This document shows positions 1-9,225 of a DNA stretch of 16,132 nt, in pieces. The translations under genes were made by a program, and so were the position numbers. The DNA is from QHXN01 sp040509515 (lineage in GTDB: Bacteria > Acidobacteriota > Blastocatellia > Pyrinomonadales > Pyrinomonadaceae): positions 1 through 16,132 of the forward strand of contig JBEVKV010000555.1 in NCBI GenBank assembly GCA_040509515.1, given 5' to 3'. Position 1 is the first letter of the stretch; the number at the start of each line of letters is the position of its first letter. The notes beneath the pieces are model-generated. The model was given only the letters and a program-made list of their open reading frames with translations, did no database searches and was not told where the DNA came from.

Positions 1-40
1 ACGGCCGACGAGGATGTTTCCCGTCGGCCGTCTCGCTTTT
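1..40 (+). terminator. Rho-independent terminator (left edge)
   Basis: A perfect 10-bp inverted repeat (ACGGCCGACG at 1-10, CGTCGGCCGT at 22-31) with an 11-nt loop is followed by CTCGCTTTT. This is the layout of an intrinsic terminator for a plus-strand gene ending left of the window. The same hairpin also lies downstream of the minus-strand tRNA-Ser and could serve it, but the bases that would form its U-tract in that direction lie outside the window. Confidence 0.6.
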
Positions 41-56
41 CCGCCCGCAAGTGGTT

Positions 57-149
<93 letters not shown>

Positions 150-165
150 GCAAAACTTTCAGCAA

Positions 166-213
166 TCGGCGGCCAGCACTCAGCTAAACTGGAAGCTGAA
201 GGCTGACCGCCGG
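166..213. repeat. Imperfect inverted repeat between tRNA-Ser and the fusion gene
   Basis: An 11-bp outer stem (CGGCGGCCAGC at 167-177 against GCTGACCGCCG at 202-212, one mismatch) encloses a second 5-bp stem (CAGCT 181-185, AGCTG 194-198). The sequence contains several GCTGA/AGCTGAAGGCTGA-like units. It could be a REP-like intergenic repeat, or the 5' leader or processing region of the tRNA, whose transcript would include it on the minus strand. There is no T-tract in either direction, so a terminator is less likely. Only one copy is visible in the window. Confidence 0.35.
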
Positions 214-285
214 CCGCGGCAAAGAATAACCCATCCCGGCGATTCCTGTCACGCGCGGGCGCGCCGGACTCGACGGCGTCCGCCG

Positions 286-294
286 TGATACATT
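286..294 (+). promoter_or_regulatory. Candidate extended -10 promoter for the kinase-helicase gene
   Basis: TG-A-TACATT at 286-294 matches an extended -10 element (TGn followed by 4 of 6 bases of TATAAT). No convincing -35 is seen at the usual distance, which extended -10 promoters tolerate. It would give a leader of about 100 nt. It is the only AT-containing patch in the 251-nt gap between the tRNA and the fusion gene, and the call is weak. Confidence 0.25.
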
Positions 295-400
295 AAGCGG
301 GTTTCGGACGGTTCGGCGCACCCACGGCGCGCGGTTCTTCGTACATCACTCAAGGTCGTCTTAAACTGCCCGAGGCGCTCGCGGGCGCCGCTCCGATGTT

Positions 401-3298
<2,898 letters not shown>

Positions 3299-3307
3299 AG
3301 CCGCGGC

Positions 3308-4381
3308 TCAAACCAACGTGGCCGGCAGACCTAGAAACTCGCCGTACCTCCGCGCCGCCTCTTCGACGGCGCGCCGACCCGAAGCCTTGAGCGTCGCGAA
3401 CAGGCTCGACGAGACGACCACCGAATCTTTTTTCAACTCACGTTTCCATGTGCCCACGACCCGGCCGCCGACGACGACCACGGGGCTGAGGATGCCGCCG
3501 CCCGCGTTGACCAGCGGCGCGTGCGTCGGGTCGAGCACCGCGCCGCGGTCTCTGTAGGCGACCGTGTACTCGTCGAAGGCCGGCAGAAGGTACGCGGCCG
3601 GCGCGCCGTCTCTCGCCGGCGGCGCGGACGAGGGGAGCCAGTAAGTCTCGCCTTCAAAAACTTCCCGCGACAGTCGCGGCGTCACCGCCTCAAGACCCGC
3701 GCGCGCGTCGGTCGTCGTCAGCCCAGACCACCAGACGAAGTCGCGCAGCGTCGCCGGCCCGCGGCTCTCGAAGTAGCGCCCGGCGAGTTCCGCCAGAGCC
3801 TCTTCGCGCCCGAGCCGGCGGTCGGCCGGAGCCCACTCGTCGAGCAGCGCGAAGGTGAACTGCCTGCCGCGCCGCGCGGCGTAGCACGTCAGCCCGTCGA
3901 GCGCCGAACGGTTCAGGAGGTGTATGAGCCGCTGGCCGCCCGTGTGGATGCCGGCGCGTTCGAGCGCGGCGGCCAGCTCCGGCCGCGTGAGACGCCGGCC
4001 GCCCCGCAGGGCGCGCGCGAGCACGCGGTTGCTTTTGGCAAACGTCGCCTCGTCGAGTTCGAGCTGCCGGTACCTCGGCGCGGCGCGCGAGATGGTGCGC
4101 GGCGCGGCCAGACGGAGCATCCAGCGCAGGTCTTCGGCGGCGACGAAGTGGAGCGTCCCGCGCAGGGGCCACGAGCGCACGACCGACGCGTCGGCGACGG
4201 CGCGCTCGACCTCGGCCTCGGTCACGCGCGGCAGACGCAGCCCCAACGCCCAGAGCGAGCCGAGATAGTCCTGCGCCTGCACGGCCCCGAGCCGGCGCGC
4301 CACGTCGGCCGGGCTCGCCGGCGGGTCGGACGCGAGGCGCTGGTTACGCAGACGCAGATGCGCGACTTCTAAGGTTTTCAT
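3308..4381 (-). CDS. AlkZ/YcaQ-like winged-helix DNA glycosylase (HTH_42 family)
   Basis: The 357-aa product matches the HTH_42 (winged-helix DNA-binding) superfamily that includes AlkZ and E. coli YcaQ. These are glycosylases that remove bulky alkylated purines, and some unhook interstrand crosslinks. Visible signatures are an N-terminal helical region, then LGAVQAQD with Gln35 and Gln37 as a Q-x-Q catalytic motif of the AlkZ type (YcaQ-type members carry Q-x-D). Further signatures are SWPLRGTLHFV (about 69-79), the winged-helix core around residues 120-180, LRDFVWWSG near 210, LLPAFDEYTVAYRDR (about 270-284) and the C-terminal GTWKR element. The length is usual for the family. The start is ATG at 4381 with no strong Shine-Dalgarno. 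The gene converges on the kinase-helicase gene with 9 nt between stops. Glycosylase activity is inferred from family and motif; many members are annotated only as winged-helix proteins. Confidence 0.85.
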   Translation of the reverse strand: MKTLEVAHLRLRNQRLASDPPASPADVARRLGAVQAQDYLGSLWALGLRLPRVTEAEVERAVADASVVRSWPLRGTLHFVAAEDLRWMLRLAAPRTISRAAPRYRQLELDEATFAKSNRVLARALRGGRRLTRPELAAALERAGIHTGGQRLIHLLNRSALDGLTCYAARRGRQFTFALLDEWAPADRRLGREEALAELAGRYFESRGPATLRDFVWWSGLTTTDARAGLEAVTPRLSREVFEGETYWLPSSAPPARDGAPAAYLLPAFDEYTVAYRDRGAVLDPTHAPLVNAGGGILSPVVVVGGRVVGTWKRELKKDSVVVSSSLFATLKASGRRAVEEAARRYGEFLGLPATLV

Positions 4382-4393
4382 TCTCGAACCGGA

Positions 4394-4399
4394 ATTTTA
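4394..4399 (-). promoter_or_regulatory. Candidate -10 box upstream of the AlkZ-like gene
   Basis: On the minus strand TAAAAT (5 of 6 to TATAAT) lies in the only AT-rich patch of the 82-nt gap at 4382-4463. No good -35 is seen. If used, transcription would start just a few bases before the ATG, giving a nearly leaderless mRNA, which would fit the absence of a Shine-Dalgarno. The rest of this gap holds only a 5-bp hairpin and nothing else that could be recognised. Confidence 0.22.
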
Positions 4400-4463
4400 T
4401 TGAAGTGATGAACCCCGTGGATGGTCAGGCGTTCAAGTAGAGGCCCGCTCTCGGGCGTCGATG

Positions 4464-6494
4464 TCAGGCGCTCGCGGGGCCGGCGCGCCCGGCCAGAGTC
4501 GCCACGACGGACGCCAGTTCCGCGGGCTCAGCGGGCTTCGCCACGTGGCGTTGATAACCGGAAGAGAGCGCCCGCGCGCGGTCTTCCGCGCCGGCGTACG
4601 CCGTCAGCGCCGCGGCCGGTGTAGCGCCGCCCAACTCTTCGGGCAGCGCGCGCACGCGTTCGATCAGCACGTAGCCGTCCGCGCCCGGCATCCCGATGTC
4701 AGAGAGCAACACGTCCGGACGCCACGTCTGAATCAACTCGAACGCCTCGCCCGCCGACGAGACCGCCACGACCTCCGCCCCGCAACGCCTGAGCACTTCG
4801 GTAATGAACCGCCGACCGTAAAGCTCGTCGTCAACCGCCAGCACCTTAAGCCCTTCGAGCGACGGGAGCCCCGTCGTCGCCTTGCCCGCCGCCGGGTGCG
4901 ATGTGGCGGCGGCGATTCCCGCAACGCCCGCGTCGGGGGGAGCCGCGAAGGGGAGCGTCACCCTGAAGGTCGTGCCTAACCCCTCGCCCGCGCTCTCCGC
5001 TTCGACGGTACCGCCGTGCAGCTCGACGAGGTGTCGGACTATCGAGAGCCCGAGGCCGAGCCCGCCGTGCCGCCGGGTCGTGCCCATGTCGGCTTGACGG
5101 AAGCGGTCGAAGATGTGCGGCAGAAACTCCGCCGCGATGCCCTGCCCCGTGTCGCTGACCTCGACCTCGACGTGCGCGCCCGTCCGCCCCAGCCTGACCT
5201 GCACGCTCCCGCCGTCCGGGGTGAACTTCACCGCGTTCGAGAGCAGATTACAAACGACCTGCTGCAAGCGGTCGGAGTCGCCCGAGACGGCCGCCACGCC
5301 GGGGCCGAACACCGCCCGCAGTTGAACCCCCTTGGCCGAGGCCGCCGGCCGAACGACCGCCACGGCGGCCTCGACCACGGCGGCGAGTTCGACGGGACGT
5401 GTGTCCAGCCTTAACTTCCCCGTGATGATGCGCGAAACGTCCAACAGGTCGTCGATGAGCTGAGCCTGCGACTTCGCGTTGCGGTAGATCACACCGAGCG
5501 CATCCGCGCGCATCTCCTCCGCGACGTAGCCGTCGGCGAGCATACTGGCCCAGCCGAGGATGGCGGTCAGCGGCGTTCTTAGCTCGTGCGAGAGCGTGGC
5601 GAGGAACTCGTCCTTCAGCCGGTTGGCGGCCTCGGCCTCGGCGCGCGCCGCCTGCTCGCGCGCGAGTTCGAGGCGCGACTCCTCCGCGCGCTTGCGCTCG
5701 GTGATGTCGCGCGAGATGCCGACGATGCCCGTCACGCGCCCCGCCTCGTCGAAGACCGGCACCTTCGTCGTCGAGAGCCATGTGGTCGAGCCGTCCGTGT
5801 AGGTCTCCTTCTCCTCCTTGTCGAGAATCGGCTCGCCCGTGCGGACGATTCGCTGCTCGTCCTCGTAGGCGGCGCGGGCGTGTTCCTCGACGAAGAAGTC
5901 GAAGTCGGTCTTGCCGACGACCTCCTCCGGCGCGCGGCCGCCCCTGTAGGGCGCGTGGCGGTTGACGCGCGTAAACCGCCCCTCGGCGTCCTTGAAATAG
6001 ATGGCGTCCGGGATGCTCTCCATCAGGGCGTGCAGCAGGCTGCTCTCGCGCTTGAGGGCCTCCTGAGTCTGCTTGCGCTCTGTGAAGTCGCGCATGACGA
6101 CGACCGCCCCCAGCTTCGCGCCGTCGGGGCCGTAGATGGCGGCGCCGCTGGCCAGCACCACACGCGCCCGGCCGCCTTTGGGTGCGATGACCATCTCCAC
6201 GTCGCGGACGCGCTCGCCCCGCAAGGCGCGGGAGAGCGGCATCTCTTCCGTCCCCATCGGCGTCTTCCCGTCCGGCTGGTAGAGGTCGTAGTGCTCGGCC
6301 CAGCGGTCTGCGGCGAGCGGCCTTTCGGGCAGGCCGTGCATCTCCCGCGCGGCGTGATTGAAGACGGTGATGACGCCCGCCGCGTCACAGGCGACGATGC
6401 CGTCCTCGACGTTCTCCAGAAGCGCGTTGACGAAAGCCTGCTCCTTCTCGGGACGCAGGCTCGGGTCGGCGATGACTGTCTTTTCCGGATACAT
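4464..6494 (-). CDS. PAS-PAS hybrid sensor histidine kinase with C-terminal receiver
   Basis: The 676-aa product (counted from ATG 6494) begins with two PAS domains (about 20-145 and 150-270), each ending in a DFTERK/DITERK PAC signature. A short coiled coil (270-295) leads to HisKA with SHELRTP and phospho-acceptor His303. The HATPase shows N box NLLSNAVKF (416-424), G1 DTGQG (448-452), F box FDRF and G2 GGLGLGL (477-483). A receiver (548-665) has acidic pair Asp555/Asp556, phospho-acceptor Asp599 in SDIGMPG, Thr631 and Lys653. No membrane segment is present, so it senses a cytoplasmic or small-molecule cue. No DNA-binding output is encoded nearby, so the phosphorelay partner is elsewhere. 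The frame stays open to a TTG at 6668, but that stretch uses codons rare elsewhere here (TTA, CTA, AGT, TTT, GTT) and looks non-coding, so ATG 6494 was preferred. Confidence 0.9.
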   Translation of the reverse strand: MYPEKTVIADPSLRPEKEQAFVNALLENVEDGIVACDAAGVITVFNHAAREMHGLPERPLAADRWAEHYDLYQPDGKTPMGTEEMPLSRALRGERVRDVEMVIAPKGGRARVVLASGAAIYGPDGAKLGAVVVMRDFTERKQTQEALKRESSLLHALMESIPDAIYFKDAEGRFTRVNRHAPYRGGRAPEEVVGKTDFDFFVEEHARAAYEDEQRIVRTGEPILDKEEKETYTDGSTTWLSTTKVPVFDEAGRVTGIVGISRDITERKRAEESRLELAREQAARAEAEAANRLKDEFLATLSHELRTPLTAILGWASMLADGYVAEEMRADALGVIYRNAKSQAQLIDDLLDVSRIITGKLRLDTRPVELAAVVEAAVAVVRPAASAKGVQLRAVFGPGVAAVSGDSDRLQQVVCNLLSNAVKFTPDGGSVQVRLGRTGAHVEVEVSDTGQGIAAEFLPHIFDRFRQADMGTTRRHGGLGLGLSIVRHLVELHGGTVEAESAGEGLGTTFRVTLPFAAPPDAGVAGIAAATSHPAAGKATTGLPSLEGLKVLAVDDELYGRRFITEVLRRCGAEVVAVSSAGEAFELIQTWRPDVLLSDIGMPGADGYVLIERVRALPEELGGATPAAALTAYAGAEDRARALSSGYQRHVAKPAEPAELASVVATLAGRAGPASA

Positions 6495-6669
6495 TCGTTT
6501 GAGGAGAATGAGAAGAATGTCCGACCCGGTACTTGTCGTCTTCCCGGGACTGCCGCCGGCATTGTAACCGATCTGTGTGGCCTGCCGGCCGCGGTCGTCG
6601 TAGATGATAACAAAAGATAGTCGAGTGCTACTTAAATATCCGCCGTCACGTAGTCCGTCCCGCTCCAAT

Positions 6670-6699
6670 TTGCCAACGAGACCCGCGACCCATTAGCAT
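6670..6699 (+). promoter_or_regulatory. Candidate sigma70-type promoter for the DUF2760-Hsp70 run
   Basis: TTGCCA (6670-6675, 5 of 6 to TTGACA) is separated by 18 nt from TAGCAT (6694-6699, 4 of 6 to TATAAT). It lies in a visibly AT-richer part of the divergent region (around 6600-6715), about 60 nt before the first gene. It is plausible as the promoter of the chaperone run; no regulator site could be identified. Confidence 0.3.
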
Positions 6700-6716
6700 A
6701 TTCGTTTATTTTGTCC

Positions 6717-6730
6717 GGCGGGGAACCGCC
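6717..6730 (+). promoter_or_regulatory. Small hairpin in the leader of the DUF2760 gene
   Basis: GGCGG (6717-6721), a 4-nt loop and CCGCC (6726-6730) can form a short G/C hairpin about 16 nt ahead of the Shine-Dalgarno AGGAG (6747-6751). It would lie within the transcript if the candidate promoter at 6670-6699 is used. It may be only a chance feature of GC-rich sequence. Confidence 0.2.
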
Positions 6731-6760
6731 TGTTGTTCACAGACCGAGGAGACTAACGTC

Positions 6761-7330
6761 ATGATGGGATTTGGCAAGAGAGTGTCTTACGCCGCCCGCT
6801 GCTTTTTCGCGGTGCTTTCGCGCGGCGAGGTGCCCGAGGACATCGCCCCGGAAGTGGTCAGGGGGGCGGCGCAGCGGCCCGAGCCGGAGCCCGCGCCGCT
6901 GCCGCCTCCGCCGGCCGAGCGTGCGGAGGCACGCCCCGCCGAGGATTCACCAGACCGCGCCGTCCAGCTCCTCGCGCTGCTGCAACGCGAAGGGAGGCTG
7001 GTCGATTTCTTCAGCGAGGACATCGCGCCGTATCAGGACGCGCAGGTGGGGGCGGCCGTTCGCGAGCTGCACGCCAACTGCCGCAAGGCGCTCGCGCAGT
7101 ACGTCACGATGGAGCCTGTCATCGACGGCGAAGAGGACAGACCCGTCACGGTCGAAGCGGGCTTCGACCCGGCGTCGGTCAAGCTCGTCGGGAACGTGAC
7201 GGGGCGACCGCCGCTGCGCGGCCTGCTCCGCCACCGCGGCTGGCGCGTGACGGGAATCAACCTGCCGTCGCTGCCCCCGCAGGGAACCGGCCGCGCCGTC
7301 GTGGCCCCGGCCGAAGTGGAAATTCAGTAA
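6761..7330 (+). CDS. DUF2760 domain protein
   Basis: The 189-aa product has a basic N-terminus (residues 1-20), a Pro/Glu/Ala-rich linker (about 40-65) and a C-terminal DUF2760 domain. The domain is recognised by the conserved strings QLLALLQREGRLVDFFSED, AAVRELHANCRKAL, VTVEAGFDPASVKLVGNV and LRHRGWRV. Its biochemical function is unknown. Genes of this family are commonly found beside non-canonical Hsp70 genes, exactly as here, which argues for a partner or cofactor role in that chaperone system. No membrane segment or enzyme motif is visible. The start is ATG 6761, supported by AGGAG 9 nt upstream (6747-6751); an adjacent ATG at 6764 would change one residue only. The next gene starts 22 nt after the stop, so co-transcription is likely. 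Confidence 0.88.
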   Translation: MMGFGKRVSYAARCFFAVLSRGEVPEDIAPEVVRGAAQRPEPEPAPLPPPPAERAEARPAEDSPDRAVQLLALLQREGRLVDFFSEDIAPYQDAQVGAAVRELHANCRKALAQYVTMEPVIDGEEDRPVTVEAGFDPASVKLVGNVTGRPPLRGLLRHRGWRVTGINLPSLPPQGTGRAVVAPAEVEIQ

Positions 7331-7352
7331 GCGAGTCGTGAGGTGAATTTTG

Positions 7353-9203
7353 GTGGACACACGTTTTATCGTCGGCATTGATCTGGGGACGACCAACACG
7401 GCGTTGGCGCAGTTCGACACGGCCGCGCCCGAGGAGTCGGCGCGCATCACCGTCGAGGCCGTCCCGCAGTTGACCAACCCGAACGAGGTCGAGGAGCGGA
7501 CGCTGTTGCCCTCGTTCCTCTACGTGCCGGGCGAGATGGATTTCCCGAAGGGCGCGCTCGCGCTGCCGTGGGAGCGCGAGCCGCAGGTCTTCGCCGGGGA
7601 ACTCGCGCGCAAGCGCGGCGCCGAGAACCCGACGCGCCTCGTCGCGTCGGCCAAGTCGTGGCTCTCGTACGCGGCCGTAGACCGCGCGTCGGCAATCCTT
7701 CCGTGGGGCGCGCCCGAGGAGGTGCGCAAGCTCTCGCCGGTCGAGGCGTCGGCCGAGTACCTGCGCCACCTCCGCCACGCGTGGGACGCGCGCGTCAACG
7801 CGAAGAAGAACCCGGAGCTGGCGCTCGGCGCGCAGCAGGTACTTCTCACCGTGCCCGCCTCGTTCGACGAGGAGGCGCGCGAGCTGACCCTGCGCGCGGC
7901 CGAGTCGGCGGGGCTGACGCACGTCACGCTGCTCGAAGAGCCGCAGGCCGCCTTCTACGCGTGGATCGACGCGCAGGGCGACGCGTGGCGCAAGCGCGTC
8001 CGCGTCGGCGACCTCATCCTCGTCTGCGACATCGGCGGCGGCACGACCGACTTCAGCCTCATCACCGTCTCGGAAGAGGGCGGTGAACTCTCGCTCAAGC
8101 GCGTGGCCGTCGGCGAGCACATCCTGCTCGGCGGCGACAACATGGATTTGGCGCTCGCACGCCTCCTCCAACACAGACTCGAAGAGGAGGGGCACCGCGT
8201 AGACACCTGGCAGTTGCAGGGGCTCTGGCATCAATGCCGTCTGGCGAAGGAGAAGCTGTTCGCCGAGCCGAAGAGCCAGAAGCAGCCGGTTACGCTTCTG
8301 GGCAAAGGGTCGAAGCTCGTCGGCGGCACGGTCAAGACCGAGTTGCGCCGCGAAGATTTGGAGCGCGTCCTCGCCGACGGCTTCTTCCCCGCGGTCGGGC
8401 GCGACGAGATGCCCGCGCGCGCGCGCCGCATCGGCTTTCAGGAGTTGGGGCTCCCCTACGCCGCCGACCCGGCCGTCACCAAGCACCTCGCGCGCTTCCT
8501 CTCGCAGCAGGCGGCCGGTGCTGCCGAAGGCGACGCCATCCGCCGCGGCCCGAGCGGCTTCGCCTGCCCGACGCACGTCCTTTTCAACGGCGGCGTGATG
8601 AAGGCCGGCGTGCTGCGCGACCGCGTCGTCGCGGTTTTGGACGACTGGCTCCGCGCCGAAGGCTTCGAGCCGCTCGGCGAGCGCGGCGTGCTCGAAGCGC
8701 CCGACCTTGACCACGCGGTCGCGCGCGGCGCGGCCTACTATGGCAGGGCCAAGCGCGGTCGCGGCGTGCGCATCCGCAGCGGCGCGCCGCGCACCTACTA
8801 CATCGGCGTCGAGAGCGCGATGCCGGCCGTGCCGGGTCTGCCCGCCCCGCTCAAGGCTTTGTGCGTCGTGCCCTTCGGCATGGAAGAGGGGACGGAGGCC
8901 GCCATCCCCGGGCGCGAGTTCGGGCTCGTCGTCGGCGAGCCGGCCGAGTTCCGTTTCCTCAGCTCCACGGTGCGCAAGGGCGACGAGATTGGCGCGGTCG
9001 TCGAGGACTGGGGCGACGAGATAGAGGAGTCGAGCCCGCTCGAAGTCACGCTCAAAATCGAAGGCAAAGAGGACACCGTGCTGCCCGTCCGCCTTGAGAC
9101 GCGCGTGACCGAGGTCGGCACGCTCGAAGTCTGGTGCGTCTCGCGCGACGGCTCGCAGCGCTGGAAGCTGGAGTTCAACATCAGGGAGTCGGACGAGGGC
9201 TAG
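7353..9203 (+). CDS. Hsp70-family chaperone ATPase, non-canonical (first copy)
   Basis: The 616-aa product keeps the Hsp70 nucleotide-binding fold: phosphate-1 loop GIDLGTTNTA (8-17), a Lys in SAKSWL where DnaK has its catalytic Lys, VPASFDEEAREL and LLEEPQAAFYAW around the connect motif, phosphate-2 DIGGGTTDFS (226-235), GGDNMDLALARL, and adenosine motif FNGGVMKAG (411-419). The part after about residue 450 (YYIGVES to WKLEFNI) is a beta-rich segment unlike the DnaK substrate domain, and the helical lid and EEVD-like tail are absent. It is therefore an Hsp70 relative, not DnaK. A GTG start at 7353 is preferred over the TTG at 7350 because GAGGTG (7340-7345) then lies 7 nt upstream. It sits between DUF2760 and its larger paralogue with gaps of 22 nt on each side. 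Client and co-chaperone are unknown; no DnaJ or GrpE is nearby. Confidence 0.9.
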   Translation: MDTRFIVGIDLGTTNTALAQFDTAAPEESARITVEAVPQLTNPNEVEERTLLPSFLYVPGEMDFPKGALALPWEREPQVFAGELARKRGAENPTRLVASAKSWLSYAAVDRASAILPWGAPEEVRKLSPVEASAEYLRHLRHAWDARVNAKKNPELALGAQQVLLTVPASFDEEARELTLRAAESAGLTHVTLLEEPQAAFYAWIDAQGDAWRKRVRVGDLILVCDIGGGTTDFSLITVSEEGGELSLKRVAVGEHILLGGDNMDLALARLLQHRLEEEGHRVDTWQLQGLWHQCRLAKEKLFAEPKSQKQPVTLLGKGSKLVGGTVKTELRREDLERVLADGFFPAVGRDEMPARARRIGFQELGLPYAADPAVTKHLARFLSQQAAGAAEGDAIRRGPSGFACPTHVLFNGGVMKAGVLRDRVVAVLDDWLRAEGFEPLGERGVLEAPDLDHAVARGAAYYGRAKRGRGVRIRSGAPRTYYIGVESAMPAVPGLPAPLKALCVVPFGMEEGTEAAIPGREFGLVVGEPAEFRFLSSTVRKGDEIGAVVEDWGDEIEESSPLEVTLKIEGKEDTVLPVRLETRVTEVGTLEVWCVSRDGSQRWKLEFNIRESDEG

Positions 9204-9225
9204 AGGGCGACGGGCGCGGGCTGTT

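Noticed and set aside
4443..4456. GCCCG-CTCT... hairpin downstream of the histidine kinase stop as a terminator
   Set aside because: The stem is only 5 bp and no T-tract follows on the minus strand; such hairpins are common by chance in this GC-rich DNA.
6623..6630. GAGTGCTA, half of a CIRCE (HrcA) operator, upstream of the Hsp70-type genes
   Set aside because: The partner half-site TTAGCACTC at a 9-nt distance is missing, so there is no inverted repeat. An 8-nt match alone is not evidence of HrcA control.
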